This document shows, one piece after another, positions 1 to 8,746 of a stretch of DNA of 64,000 nt. The notes below the pieces were generated by a model. That model had not been told where the DNA came from and searched no databases. It saw only the letters and a list, made by a program, of their open reading frames with translations. This DNA is from CAWEQO01 sp963811225 (lineage in GTDB: Bacteria > Chloroflexota > Anaerolineae > Anaerolineales > Anaerolineaceae). The stretch's first letter is position 1; each line of letters opens with the position of its first letter. The stretch is from positions 175,374 through 239,373 of the forward strand of contig CAWEQO010000015.1 in the NCBI GenBank assembly GCA_963811225.1, written 5' to 3'. Both the position numbers and the translations under genes were made by a program.

Positions 1-158
1 CCTCGTTCGAGGGAGTCAATCCGACGTCTGAGAACTTCGCCCGCGTACTGTGCGAGGAGATCAATAAAGAGATCTACGCCGGCAACGTGGATTCGTTGAT
101 GGTGCGCCTGTGGGAAAACGAGAGCACCTGGGCATCCTACACGTTGCAGCGTGATTGA
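1..158 (+). CDS. 6-pyruvoyl tetrahydropterin synthase / QueD-like protein, C-terminal fragment
   Basis: Only the last 51 residues are in the window; the gene starts upstream. The visible end contains NPTSENFARVL followed by a beta strand with VRLWEN and a terminal WASY segment. This matches the C-terminus of the QueD/PTPS family, where a (N)PT(S/A)EN helix is followed by the conserved V-x-V-x-E-T/N strand. The family makes 6-carboxy-tetrahydropterin (queuosine pathway) or related pterins and carries its zinc histidines earlier in the chain, outside this window. The stop overlaps the GTG start of the next gene by eight bases, suggesting one transcript. The assignment rests on a short C-terminal motif only. 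Confidence 0.6.
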   Translation, partial: SFEGVNPTSENFARVLCEEINKEIYAGNVDSLMVRLWENESTWASYTLQRD

Positions 159-603
159 CAGCATCCCGTCCACGTCCGGCTCCTACTGCTTGCAGATGCG
201 GCTGGATGATAGCACCCAGATCGAAGTCGGCCGGTTGGGGATATTCCCGTTCCCAGCCGGCCATTATTTCTACTGCGGCAGCGCGCATGGCGGCGGCGGC
301 CTGCGGTCCAGGCTGGGGCGGCATCTCGCCGGGAATGGCCGCCTGCACTGGCACATCGATTATCTGCGCCAGTCGGCAGCCGTGAGCGGCTTTGGCTACC
401 GCTGTGGCGGCGAGCCGCTGGAATGCGCCTGGAGCCAGTCCCTGGCGACGCTCCCCGACGCGCGGGTCGTCGTCCCTCACTTCGGCGCGGGCGACTGCCG
501 CCGCGCCTGCCCGGCCCATTTAATATACTTCTCTAAGCTTTCGGCGCCGTTGGATCAAAATGGGTTAAAATGGAGGGAGTTCGTAGATTGGAGGAACGTT
601 TGA
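151..603 (+). CDS. DUF123 / GIY-YIG-like domain protein
   Basis: A 150-residue protein starting at GTG 151. The core SGSYCLQMRL, then GHYFYCGSAHG, then LRSRLGRHL and HWHIDYL, is typical of the DUF123 family, a small GIY-YIG-related fold. In this family an initial YxL strand, a YxGSA turn and an HWHIDYL helix are conserved. A cysteine pair near the end (DCRRACPAHL) matches the conserved DC..CPAHL signature. Biochemical function is not established; some members are annotated as endonucleases by fold similarity. The stop TGA at 601-603 overlaps the TTG chosen as start of lspA. Confidence 0.75.
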   Translation: MIDSIPSTSGSYCLQMRLDDSTQIEVGRLGIFPFPAGHYFYCGSAHGGGGLRSRLGRHLAGNGRLHWHIDYLRQSAAVSGFGYRCGGEPLECAWSQSLATLPDARVVVPHFGAGDCRRACPAHLIYFSKLSAPLDQNGLKWREFVDWRNV

Positions 604-1148
604 AGCGTATAACCCGCAATTACCTGTACCTGGCTCTGATGGCAGGCGCGATCATCATCGTTGACCAGGTCAGCAAAGCTTATATCCGCAGCCACTTAGC
701 GATGGGTCAAATGTGGGCCCCGTGGGATTGGCTGATGCCCTACGCCCGCATTGTTCGCGTCGGTAACACCGGTGTGGCTTTTGGCATGCTGCAGGGCAGC
801 CAGCCGATCCTGACCGTGCTTGCCTTGCTGGTTGCTGTTGCTATCATCTATTATTATCCACGCGTCGCGGCCGAAGATTGGACCCTGCGTCTGGCGTTGG
901 GGCTCCAGCTGGGCGGCGCATTAGGAAACCTGGCCGACCGCATTTTCTTTGGCCACGTGACCGATTTCATCTCCGTGGGCACCTTTCCGGTCTTCAACGT
1001 CGCCGATTCGTGCATTACCATTGGCGTAATCGTGCTGGTGTTGGGTGTCTATTTCCAGGAACGCAAGAACAGTGATACCGGCCCCGATTCCAATCCGGCC
1101 GTTCACGATGATCCTGGGGTAGACGGAAAGCCGCTGCACTGTGAGTGA
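600..1148 (+). CDS. lspA: Lipoprotein signal peptidase (signal peptidase II)
   Basis: Inner-membrane aspartyl protease that removes signal peptides from diacylglyceryl-modified prolipoproteins. Four hydrophobic segments are visible. The family blocks are clear: VDQVSKAYI near the N-terminus, NTGVAFGML, GALGNLADR with the first catalytic Asp, VTDFI, and FNVADSCI with the second catalytic Asp. I place the start at TTG 600 because GGAGGA lies four bases upstream, the TTGA overlaps the previous stop, and the N-terminus then begins just before the first membrane segment. An ATG at 570 in the same frame would add ten residues but has no ribosome-binding site. The 3' end overlaps rluD by eight bases. 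The partner enzyme gene lgt lies at 13.8 kb. Confidence 0.93.
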   Translation: MKRITRNYLYLALMAGAIIIVDQVSKAYIRSHLAMGQMWAPWDWLMPYARIVRVGNTGVAFGMLQGSQPILTVLALLVAVAIIYYYPRVAAEDWTLRLALGLQLGGALGNLADRIFFGHVTDFISVGTFPVFNVADSCITIGVIVLVLGVYFQERKNSDTGPDSNPAVHDDPGVDGKPLHCE

Positions 1149-2070
1149 GCAAACCCTGAGCTTCACATATCAAGGAGAAGAATCGCAGCGGTTGGACAAG
1201 TTCCTGGTGGAACAACTGCCGCAGTTTTCCCGCTCGCAGCTGCAGAACCTGATCCGCAACGGCAACGTTCAGGTGAATGACAGTGTGGTCACGAAGACAG
1301 GCTTCAACCTGGAGGGCCGCCAGCAGGTGCAGGTGCACGTCCCGCCACCCGAGCCGACCGACCTGATCCCGGAGGACATCCCGCTCGACATGGTCTTCGA
1401 GAACGATGACGTCATGGTCATCAATAAGCCGGCCGGCATGGTGGTGCATCCCGCCGCCGGGCATTCTACCGGCACGCTGGTGCATGCCGCCCTGGCCCAC
1501 GCCCCCGAGATGGAAGGCATCAACGGCGAGCAGCGCCCGGGCATCGTCCACCGCCTCGACAAAGACACTTCCGGCCTGATCCTGATCGCCAAGAACGACA
1601 CGGCTCACCGCTGGCTGCAGGACCAGTTCAAGGACCGCGAGGTGCGCAAAGTCTACCTGGCGCTGGTCGATAGCGCACCTCCCACGCCCACCGGCAGGGT
1701 GGAAGCGCCCATCGGCCGCGACAGCGGCAACCGTAAGCGCATGGCCGTGGTGCCGCCGCGCAAGGGCCGCGACTCTGTGACCGAGTACGAGACGCTGGAG
1801 GTTTTCGAAGAGCATACCCTGTTGGAAGTCCATCCGCTGACCGGCCGTACCCATCAGATCCGCATCCATATGGCCTTTCTGGGCTGCCCAATCACCGGCG
1901 ACACCCTCTACGGCCATCGCAAACCCACCCTGCCGATCAAGCGCCACTTCCTGCACGCCGCCCGCCTGACCGTCACGCTGCCCGGCGAAGACGCCCCGCG
2001 CACCTTCGAGGCGCCGCTGCCGGAAGAGCTGCAGAAGGCCTTGGACACCTTACGCTCAAGATCCTATTGA
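1141..2070 (+). CDS. rluD: 23S rRNA pseudouridine synthase, RluA/RluD family
   Basis: A 309-residue protein beginning at GTG 1141. Residues about 10-60 form an S4 RNA-binding domain (QRLDKFLVEQ..SRSQLQNLIRNG). The catalytic domain follows, with the RluA-class signature HRLDKDTSGLIL near residue 138; the Asp is the nucleophile that isomerises uridine in 23S rRNA. RTHQIRIHM and GCPITGDTLYG are further family blocks. Length and domain order fit RluD, the large-subunit helix 69 enzyme, but RluC-like or other RluA paralogues cannot be excluded from the sequence alone. It is translationally overlapped with lspA, an arrangement seen in many bacteria. Confidence 0.92.
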   Translation: MSEQTLSFTYQGEESQRLDKFLVEQLPQFSRSQLQNLIRNGNVQVNDSVVTKTGFNLEGRQQVQVHVPPPEPTDLIPEDIPLDMVFENDDVMVINKPAGMVVHPAAGHSTGTLVHAALAHAPEMEGINGEQRPGIVHRLDKDTSGLILIAKNDTAHRWLQDQFKDREVRKVYLALVDSAPPTPTGRVEAPIGRDSGNRKRMAVVPPRKGRDSVTEYETLEVFEEHTLLEVHPLTGRTHQIRIHMAFLGCPITGDTLYGHRKPTLPIKRHFLHAARLTVTLPGEDAPRTFEAPLPEELQKALDTLRSRSY

Positions 2071-2096
2071 CCATTCTCTTGTTTGATGGAGTGAAG

Positions 2097-2129
2097 AGGT
2101 GGAACGCACTGTCAAAGTGCGTTCCACCT
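2097..2129 (+). terminator. Hairpin after rluD
   Basis: Perfect inverted repeat with 13-bp arms (2097-2109 and 2117-2129) around a seven-base loop, 26 bases after the rluD stop. No clear T-tract follows, so it is a terminator or 3'-end hairpin only by position. Confidence 0.5.
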
Positions 2130-2197
2130 GTCCTCATCATTTCCCGTGCAACCGGCAGCTTTCCACTTTCAAATCCCTATCTTCACGAGGCATTCCA

Positions 2198-3238
2198 ATG
2201 ACCGTTGATCTCCGTTCCGATACCGTAACCAAACCCACCCCCGCCATGCGCGCAGCCATGGCCAACGCCGAAGTCGGCGACGACGTGATGGGGGAGGACA
2301 CAACCATCAACCAACTGCAAAGCATGGCCGCCGAGCGCCTGGGCAAAGAAGCCGGGCTCTTCGTTCCCTCCGGCACCATGGGCAACCTCGCCTCAATCCT
2401 GGCCCACTGCGGCCGCGGCGACGAGGTCATCATGGGCCATCTCGGGCATACCTTCCTGTTCGAGGCCGGTGGGATCGCTGCCCTGGGTGGCGTCCATCCT
2501 CACACCATTCCCAACCAGTCCGATGGAACCCTGCGGCTCAGCGATATTCGCGGTGCAATCCGTCCCGACGATATTCATCACCCGCCCACTCGCCTGATTG
2601 TGCTGGAGAACACCCACAACCGCTGCGGTGGGGTGGTGCTGTCGCCGGAGTACACCCATCAGGTGCGTGAATTTGCGGACGAGCGCGGCCTGTTGATGCA
2701 CCTGGACGGCGCACGCATCTTCAACGCTGCCGTGGCGCTGGGCGTCCCGGCCCGCGAGCTGGCGGCGGACTTCGACTCGGTCACCTTCTGCTTGAGCAAG
2801 GGCCTGTGCGCCCCGGTTGGCTCTGTCATCCTTGGCTCCGAGGAGTTCATCCGCAAAGTGCGTCGCATCCGCAAGCAGTTGGGCGGCGGTATGCGCCAGG
2901 CGGGCATCATCGCCGCTGCCGGCATCGTTGCCCTGGAACAGATGGTTGACCGCTTGGAGGAGGACCACTGCCGGGCGGGCGCTTTGGCGCAAGGTCTGGC
3001 CGTCATGCCCGGCATCGAGCCGGATACCGCCACCCCACCCACAAACATGGTCTTTGCCAACCTGGCCGAAGGCATGCCGCTCAGCGCGGCCGAAGTCGCT
3101 GCCCGCTTGAAGGAGCACGGCGTGCTGGTCGGCGCAACCGGCGAGCGTCGCTTCCGCATGGTCACCCACTATTGGGTCGACGACGCCGGCATCGACCAGA
3201 CCGTGCGCGCCTTCCAGCAAGTGCTGGCGAGCGTATAG
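2198..3238 (+). CDS. ltaE: Low-specificity L-threonine aldolase
   Basis: PLP-dependent fold-type I enzyme that cleaves L-threonine (and allo-threonine) to glycine and acetaldehyde. The N-terminal signature MTVDLRSDTVTKPTPAMR and then VGDDVMGED is diagnostic of the family. FVPSGTMGN binds the cofactor phosphate region, LENTHNRCGG and LDGARIFNA follow, and the PLP lysine sits in CLSKGLCAPVGS. RKQLGGGMRQAG near residue 225 is also typical. The reading frame stays open upstream to 2099, but ATG 2198 is preferred: it has an ACGAGG ribosome site just upstream and gives the usual 346-residue length without a non-homologous extension crossing the hairpin at 2097. Confidence 0.93.
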   Translation: MTVDLRSDTVTKPTPAMRAAMANAEVGDDVMGEDTTINQLQSMAAERLGKEAGLFVPSGTMGNLASILAHCGRGDEVIMGHLGHTFLFEAGGIAALGGVHPHTIPNQSDGTLRLSDIRGAIRPDDIHHPPTRLIVLENTHNRCGGVVLSPEYTHQVREFADERGLLMHLDGARIFNAAVALGVPARELAADFDSVTFCLSKGLCAPVGSVILGSEEFIRKVRRIRKQLGGGMRQAGIIAAAGIVALEQMVDRLEEDHCRAGALAQGLAVMPGIEPDTATPPTNMVFANLAEGMPLSAAEVAARLKEHGVLVGATGERRFRMVTHYWVDDAGIDQTVRAFQQVLASV

Positions 3239-3507
3239 GCAAAAGCTGAAGTATTACAATTTGCCAAAGCGGCCGCTTTTATGATAGACTGACGGCATCA
3301 ATTATTGGTGAATTTGATATAATCAGGATTGCATGATCGCCTACATTGATGCAGCTCGGTGGATTTCGAAGATCGCCTAAGAGGATTTTTGAAACCCAAA
3401 CGGCCTGTGTCTTTTCGTATTTTCGTTGATTCTCGCAACTTAAAGATAGCCCGACAACAGACGTAAGGGCTCCTATCATGTAGCGATCGACCCCCGGAGG
3501 ATTGTGA
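3239..3507 (+). other. Intergenic region with a possible -10 element
   Basis: A 269-base spacer without a convincing gene. TATAAT occurs at 3318-3323 in an AT-rich stretch, without a good -35 at normal spacing. A strong ribosome site (CGGAGGA) sits just before the phosphorylase start. The long leader implied by that -10 contains nothing I recognise. Confidence 0.3.
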
Positions 3508-4344
3508 ATGTCAGAATATCTGACACTGGAGCAAATTGATGAGGCCGCGCAAGCTGTGCGCAGCCGCACTTCCCACCAACCACGGATTGGTATGATTTTA
3601 GGCAGCGGTCTGGGTGAGCTGGCCGATCTGATCGAAGAGCCGGACCGTATCCCCTTTCGCGACATCCCCCATTGGCCCGTTTCCACCGTGCAAGGACACA
3701 AAGGCCAGCTGGTGATCGGCAAGCTTGCCGGGCAGCAGGTCATGGTCCTGCAGGGCCGCGTCCACTTCTACGAAGGCTATCGCATGGATCAGGTGACCTT
3801 GCCGGTGCGTGTCATGCAGCGGATGGGTCTGGAGATGCTGTTCGTCACCAACGCGGCCGGCGCGATCGACCCGGATTTTGAGCCCGGCGATCTCATGCTG
3901 ATCACCGACCAGATTTCCTTGATGACCATGACCGGTAACAATCCACTGTTCGGCCCCAATCTGAGCGAATTTGGCGAGCGATTCCCCGACATGAGCCAGG
4001 CCTACGACCGCAAGCTGCTCGACCTGGCCCGCCAGTCGGCCCGCGAGCAGAATATCGATCTGCGCGAAGGCGTCTATGCCGGGTTGTCCGGCCCATCCTT
4101 CGAAACTCCCGCCGACCTGCGCTTCTTGAACAGCATCGGCGCCGATGCGGTCGGCATGTCCACTGTCCCCGAAGTCATCGTCGCCCGGCACGGCAAGACC
4201 CGCGTTCTGGGTATCTCTGGGATCAGCAACAAGGCGAACCTCGACGGCAGCACCGTCACCACCCACGAAGAAGTTCTGGAAGCGGGGAAGGTGATCGTCC
4301 CCAAGCTCAAGGGCGTTTTGCTGGGCGTGCTGCAAAAGCTGTAA
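3508..4344 (+). CDS. punA: Purine nucleoside phosphorylase (PNP-I, trimeric type)
   Basis: Phosphorolyses inosine and guanosine to the free base and ribose-1-phosphate in purine salvage. Visible family features are the phosphate-binding GSGLG at residues 31-35, STVQGHKGQ, GRVHFYEGY, VTNAAGAI, and the base-binding GPSFETPADLRF with its Glu. The closing strand GISNKA carries the Asn used for 6-oxopurine recognition. The length of 278 residues fits trimeric PNPs of the PunA/human type rather than hexameric DeoD. The start follows CGGAGGATTGTG. It is not in an obvious operon. A related family member, mtnP, lies at 27 kb on the other strand. Confidence 0.93.
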   Translation: MSEYLTLEQIDEAAQAVRSRTSHQPRIGMILGSGLGELADLIEEPDRIPFRDIPHWPVSTVQGHKGQLVIGKLAGQQVMVLQGRVHFYEGYRMDQVTLPVRVMQRMGLEMLFVTNAAGAIDPDFEPGDLMLITDQISLMTMTGNNPLFGPNLSEFGERFPDMSQAYDRKLLDLARQSAREQNIDLREGVYAGLSGPSFETPADLRFLNSIGADAVGMSTVPEVIVARHGKTRVLGISGISNKANLDGSTVTTHEEVLEAGKVIVPKLKGVLLGVLQKL

Positions 4345-4413
4345 GACATCCGAATTCTCACGAAAGGCGTAGAATCTTTCTTCGCCCTCCGTTCCTGAAC
4401 AACAAATGCGGAC

Positions 4414-5107
4414 ATGGAAGACATACTTAGGTTCTTACAACAACACGAGATCATGATTTATGCACTGTTGGGGGCGGTGGGCTTATTCTACATGCGTAAG
4501 CTGCTCATCCATTGGCGCGAGTGGCGGGACGCCATTTTCGGACTGGAACGGGAGACTGCCCAGCGTCGTTTGAGTGCGTCCTTATCTCTGGTTGTGCTGC
4601 TGTCTTTGCTTGGTGTGGCGGAGTTTTCCATTATCACCTTCGTCACTCCGGCCTACCCAATGGCATTCTCACTGCAAACGCCCACCCTCGATCTCCTGGC
4701 TACCCCTACTCAGGCCTTGATGTCCGCCGAGTCCACGCCCAATATGATGGTCAAAGCGGTGATTGGGACGCAAGTCCCCGCTGCCGGGGATGGCTGCATC
4801 TCGGGCAAACTGGAGTGGACCGATCCCACAGCCGGCGGCGAGATCAGCGGCGTCGTCGAGCTGAAAGGCACGGTCTACGTCGACAATCTCGGCTTTTACA
4901 AGTATGAGTTCAGCCAACCGGGAACCGATACCTGGACCACCATTGCCGCCGGGGATGCCACCGTGGAGTTCTGATAAACTGGGTGGCGCCTGGAACACCG
5001 GCCAGCTCGTGCCCGGTGACTATCGCCTCCGCCTGGTTGTTTCTGACAATCAAAACCAAACGCTGCCCGCCTGCGAGATTCCCGTTCGAGTCGTCGCAGC
5101 TCAATGA
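4414..5107 (+). pseudogene. Membrane-anchored extracellular protein, C-terminus split by a +1 frameshift
   Basis: The first frame (4414-4974, 186 residues) gives two membrane segments (about residues 13-28 and 48-72), a Thr/Pro/Ser-rich linker and a beta-rich domain. That domain reads VVELKGTVYVDNLGFYKYEF..DTWTTIAAG and then stops at TGA-TAA. The expected continuation is found immediately in the +1 frame: GGAWNTGQLVPGDYRLRL, then VVSDNQNQTLPACEIPVRV, ending at 5107. From memory of Chloroflexota proteins, the two halves form one recurring extracellular domain (GFYKYE..W..I..G....WDT..L..G.Y.LRLVV.DN). I therefore treat this as one gene with a single-base shift near 4969-4974. Function is unknown. 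Whether the shift is an assembly error, a mutation or recoding is open. Confidence 0.6.
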
Positions 5108-5117
5108 GGAGAATGCA

Positions 5118-5657
5118 ATGCCTGAGATTGAAATTCGGCCGGTAGCAGCCGCTGACTTCCCCATTATCCTTAACTTCGATCGCTCCTATGAAACCGACTA
5201 TGTCTGGCAGATGGACCGCACTTTGGAGGATGGGCAGGTAGCGGTCAAATTTCGCACCATCCGGCTGCCAAGGCCGGTCCGTGTCGAGTTTCCGTATTCC
5301 CCCAGCCAACTGGCCCATGAATGGGGCGCTAACCCCACCATTCTTGTCGCCTGGCTCGAAGGGGTGCAGGTAGGCTACGTGCGGGTCAAGGAGCAGCTGG
5401 TTCCAGGCACGGCCTGGATTTCCGACATGGCGGTCTTCAAGGGCGTCCGGCGCAAGGGCATCGCCAGCGGAATGGTGCTGTCTGCCCAGGAATGGGCCAT
5501 GAATCGCAACCTGCGCCGTATGATGATCGAGATGCAGTCCAAGAACTTCCCAGGCATCAACATGGCCCACCGGCTCGGCTTCGAATTCTGCGGTTATCAG
5601 GACCACTATTACGCCAACCGCGACATTGCTTTATTCTTCACACGTTTCCTCCGATAG
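5118..5657 (+). CDS. GNAT family N-acetyltransferase
   Basis: A 179-residue protein starting at ATG 5118 behind a TGAGGAG ribosome site. A longer open frame upstream lies inside the previous gene. The GNAT core is visible: IEIRPVAAADFP at the N-terminus, VAWLEGVQVGYVRV as beta strands 2-4, and SDMAVFKGVRRKGIASGMV, the acetyl-CoA pyrophosphate loop of the Q/R-x-x-G-x-G/A type. It ends with an RRMMIEMQSKNFPGINMAHRLGF block in motif B. Enzymes of this family transfer acetyl groups from acetyl-CoA to amines; the acceptor cannot be inferred. The gene sits ten bases after the frameshifted protein and may be co-transcribed with it. Confidence 0.85.
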   Translation: MPEIEIRPVAAADFPIILNFDRSYETDYVWQMDRTLEDGQVAVKFRTIRLPRPVRVEFPYSPSQLAHEWGANPTILVAWLEGVQVGYVRVKEQLVPGTAWISDMAVFKGVRRKGIASGMVLSAQEWAMNRNLRRMMIEMQSKNFPGINMAHRLGFEFCGYQDHYYANRDIALFFTRFLR

Positions 5658-5695
5658 AAAGTGTCGTTCGATCCAATCGTTTTAACGTTATTCCT

Positions 5696-7612
5696 ATGAT
5701 TTCAAGCTGGCAAGAAGCACTTATCATTTTCTTCAGAACCCTCAGCCAGATCCTGACTGCGGGCATTGCAGTTACTGCCTTCGCACTGCTGCTGTATGCC
5801 ATGACGTTCAACCTGCGCGACCGGGTGGCCCGCTCTTTCGCGGCTGTCATGGTGTGCGTGGTGATCGTCTTCGCAGCCGAAGCCCTGGGGGGGTCTTCCT
5901 CCTTTGGTTGGGAGATCGAATTCTGGCTTCGCACCCAATGGGTTGGGATCATCCTTCTCCCGGCTGTGTACTTGCAGTTTTCTGATGCGCTCCTGGCGAC
6001 TACGGGGAAGCCCAGCCGCTGGCGGCGTTACCTGGCTGTGCGCGTGGCCTATGTGATCTCGGCGGCTTTATTACTGGCCCTGATCCTCGACGACTTCGTC
6101 GGCCCGATCGCCTTGGGCGAGCCGCCCGCGCCGCACTTGCAGCCCACTCTGCTGACCGATCTCTTCATCCCGTATTACATCATGGTGATGTTGATGTCAT
6201 GGTATAACTTTGCCCGGGCCTACAACCGCACCACGACCCCCACCAGCCGCAGGCGCATGTCTTATCTGCTGACCGGCGCGCTGGCCCCAGCGATTGGATC
6301 ATTCCCATTCTTGCTGTACGGCTCCAGCTTCGCCGGGCAGCACCAGCTGACGTTCTGGTTTGCGGTTTCCTTTGTCAACCTGACCTTTGGGGCCTTGATC
6401 GTCATCATGGCCTACGCGGTGGCCTTTTTCGGCGTCCCTTGGCCCGACCGGGTTGTGAAGAGCCGCTTGTTCAAGTGGACCCTGCGCGGCCCCGTCATGG
6501 CCAGCTTCGTCTTGGGCATGGTAACGGTTGTCCGCCGCCTGGGTGTGGCCTTTGGCACACAGTATTCGGCCCTGGTGCCGATCACCATGGTTGCCACCAT
6601 TCTGATGGGGCAGTACCTGATCACCCTGTTCAGCCCCTTATGGGAGCGGGTGCTTTTTTACGGAAAAGACCGCGACGACCTGATCATGCTGCGCAATCTT
6701 CAGGACCGGCTGCTGACCAGCAACGACTTGAAGCAGTTCGTCGAGATGATCCTGGCAGCAATGCGCGATCGTCTGCAGGCGCCAGGGGCTTACGTAGCCG
6801 TGCTGGATGGCGACCGGCTGGATTTGACGATCACGACGGGACGGGTGGACTTCAACGAGCAGGACGACTCGGCGCAGCTGCTAGAGATGGCCAAGAACAA
6901 CGGAGACGAGATCCCGATGATGTTCCAGTGGAGCGACGGCTACATTTTGCCGCTGATCAACCTGGATGAGAACAATGACGGCGGACCGGAGCTGATTGGC
7001 CTGCTCGGTGTCTGCGGGGTAACTCGTGAGCTGGACGAGGAAGAGATCCAGGCCATGGGCCTGTTGGCCGAGCGGGTGATGATTGCCTTGCGTGACCGCA
7101 AGCTGCAGCAGCAGGTCTTCCGCTCGCTGCAAAGCCTCTCACCGAACGTGGACATCATCCAGCGCATGCGCGCCGCCGGTCGCTTCGATGAGCAGACCCT
7201 GCTAAAAGACGAAGTCCCCGAGGTGCAGCGCGACATGACCCAATGGGTCAAAGATGCCCTGACGCACTATTGGGGCGGCCCGAAGCTGACGGAGAGCCCG
7301 TTGATGGCGCTGAAGGTGGTGCAGGAGTTGTTGAACGAGCACGAAGGCAATCAGGCCAACGCCCTGCGCTCGATCCTGCGCAAAGCGGTCGATCAGGTCA
7401 AGCCGGAAGGCGAGCGCCGTTTCACGGCAGAGTGGATCCTTTACAATATCTTGGAGCTAAAGTTCCTCGAAGGCCGCAAGGTGCGTGAGGTGGCCATGCG
7501 GTTGGCCATGTCAGAGGCGGATCTGTATCGCAAGCAGCGGATCGCCATCGAGGCGGTGGCCAAAGCCATTCTGGATATGGAGCAAGAAATCCACCATCAG
7601 GTGGGCTCGTAG
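5696..7612 (+). CDS. Polytopic membrane sensor protein with cytoplasmic GAF-like region
   Basis: A 638-residue protein. I choose ATG 5696 because it directly precedes the first membrane helix; upstream codons overlap the acetyltransferase gene. Residues 1-320 contain about eight to nine hydrophobic segments resembling the 7TM-type N-terminus of some bacterial sensors. Residues about 345-480 look GAF-like (LLTSNDLKQFVEMILAAM, QAPGAYVAVLDG, LGVCGVTRELDEEEI). The C-terminal 150 residues are helical and hydrophilic, with WILYNILELKFLEGRKVREV and AMRLAMSEADLYRKQRIAI, which resembles a helix-turn-helix. No histidine kinase, GGDEF or phosphatase motif is present, so the output is unknown. Confidence 0.6.
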   Translation: MISSWQEALIIFFRTLSQILTAGIAVTAFALLLYAMTFNLRDRVARSFAAVMVCVVIVFAAEALGGSSSFGWEIEFWLRTQWVGIILLPAVYLQFSDALLATTGKPSRWRRYLAVRVAYVISAALLLALILDDFVGPIALGEPPAPHLQPTLLTDLFIPYYIMVMLMSWYNFARAYNRTTTPTSRRRMSYLLTGALAPAIGSFPFLLYGSSFAGQHQLTFWFAVSFVNLTFGALIVIMAYAVAFFGVPWPDRVVKSRLFKWTLRGPVMASFVLGMVTVVRRLGVAFGTQYSALVPITMVATILMGQYLITLFSPLWERVLFYGKDRDDLIMLRNLQDRLLTSNDLKQFVEMILAAMRDRLQAPGAYVAVLDGDRLDLTITTGRVDFNEQDDSAQLLEMAKNNGDEIPMMFQWSDGYILPLINLDENNDGGPELIGLLGVCGVTRELDEEEIQAMGLLAERVMIALRDRKLQQQVFRSLQSLSPNVDIIQRMRAAGRFDEQTLLKDEVPEVQRDMTQWVKDALTHYWGGPKLTESPLMALKVVQELLNEHEGNQANALRSILRKAVDQVKPEGERRFTAEWILYNILELKFLEGRKVREVAMRLAMSEADLYRKQRIAIEAVAKAILDMEQEIHHQVGS

Positions 7613-7795
7613 AAGCTCTTGATATGGTTTTAATGGTGGAAACCCTTCAAAAGTAGAAACTCCACCTTAAAATTGAAAGATTTGTACAAATTCCTTCCGG
7701 TTTTTAAGGAGGTTAATAGAAAATTAAGATAGAATAGAAGGGTGTGTGTTTATCCGTTGGGATTACCTTTTTGTTGATCGTGGGGAGGTGGGAGT
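7613..7795 (+). other. Intergenic region upstream of the S1 gene
   Basis: AT-rich 183-base spacer. An imperfect hairpin (GGTGGA at 7636 pairing with TCCACC near 7662) could close the preceding transcript. A TAGAAT -10-like hexamer at 7730-7735 and a GGGGAGGTGGG ribosome site just before ATG 7796 suggest a promoter for the S1-ftsK pair, but no good -35 is seen. Confidence 0.3.
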
Positions 7796-8746
7796 ATGTT
7801 GTCCAAGAGGGAGGTTCAAAACCTGCAAGACGTCATGCCCGAACTGGTCGATGAAGGCTGGTGGACATCTGTATTAGCCGACGAAGATGCCAATCTGCCT
7901 TCTCGCTTGGAAGCCATAACGCGAGCAGGGACCTCGACGAGCCTGGACGGTGTTGATTGGGATAGAGTCCAGGAATTGTATGACCGGGATGAGATCGTGA
8001 ACCTTGAAGTCCACGGCTGCAACCGCGGGGGGTTGCTGGTGCAAGGAGAGGGACTGCAGGGCTTTGTACCTGTATCACATCTGGTCGATTTGCCAAGCAC
8101 GTTGGATGAGGACGAACGCCACGACCGGTTAAGCGCCTATGTCGGTCGAACGCTGCAGTTGAAGGTGATCGAATGTGAACCTTCGATGGAGCGCATCGTT
8201 CTCTCGGAACGAGCGGCACAAGCCGGTAAAGGCAAACGCAAGCAGCTGTTCAACTCATTGAAGCCTGGTGAGATGGTTACCGGAAACGTGACGAACGTCA
8301 CCGACTTCGGTGTGTTTGTGGATCTTGGGGGGGTGGAAGGGCTGATCCACGTGTCTGAGCTCTCTTGGGGTCGCGTCCAGCACCCTTCTGACGTGCTGGA
8401 TGTCGGCAACTCGATCGAGACCCTTGTGCTGCAAGTCAGCGAAGAGAGCTCGCGGGTCGCTTTGAGCCTGAAGCGCTTATGCCAGAATCCGTGGGAAACG
8501 CTGTTGGAGAATTACAAACCGGGCGACGTTGTCTCGGCCAAGATCACTGCGATCATGCGTTTCGGGGCTTTTGCACGGCTGGAGGAAGGCATCGAAGGCT
8601 TGATCCATGTTTCCTCGATTGCCCAGAATTCAGGCCAAAAAGATCTGGAAAGGATGCTCAAGGTTGGGCAGCCCGTTGAGGTGCGCATTCTGCACATCGA
8701 CGCCGGACGGCGCAGGCTGGGTTTAGGCCTGGTGAGCCATGAATGA
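7796..8746 (+). CDS. S1 RNA-binding domain protein (RpsA-like, three S1 repeats)
   Basis: A 316-residue protein with about 50 acidic N-terminal residues and then three S1/OB-fold repeats. The first is divergent (residues 62-138, GEGLQGFVPVSHL). The second (157-227) reads GEMVTGNVTNVTDFGVFVDL and then GGVEGLIHVSELSW. The third (240-314) reads GDVVSAKITAIMRFGAFARL and then GIEGLIHVSSI. The last two are canonical. The length and repeat number match the short ribosomal protein S1 homologues of Gram-positive and Chloroflexota genomes rather than the six-repeat E. coli protein, so it may be either rpsA or an S1-like RNA-binding factor. Its stop overlaps the ftsK start (ATGA), implying translational coupling. 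Confidence 0.85.
   Translation: MLSKREVQNLQDVMPELVDEGWWTSVLADEDANLPSRLEAITRAGTSTSLDGVDWDRVQELYDRDEIVNLEVHGCNRGGLLVQGEGLQGFVPVSHLVDLPSTLDEDERHDRLSAYVGRTLQLKVIECEPSMERIVLSERAAQAGKGKRKQLFNSLKPGEMVTGNVTNVTDFGVFVDLGGVEGLIHVSELSWGRVQHPSDVLDVGNSIETLVLQVSEESSRVALSLKRLCQNPWETLLENYKPGDVVSAKITAIMRFGAFARLEEGIEGLIHVSSIAQNSGQKDLERMLKVGQPVEVRILHIDAGRRRLGLGLVSHE

Noticed and set aside
2099..2197. Longer N-terminus for the threonine aldolase
   Set aside because: It would start inside a hairpin with no ribosome site, and the family N-terminus begins exactly at ATG 2198.
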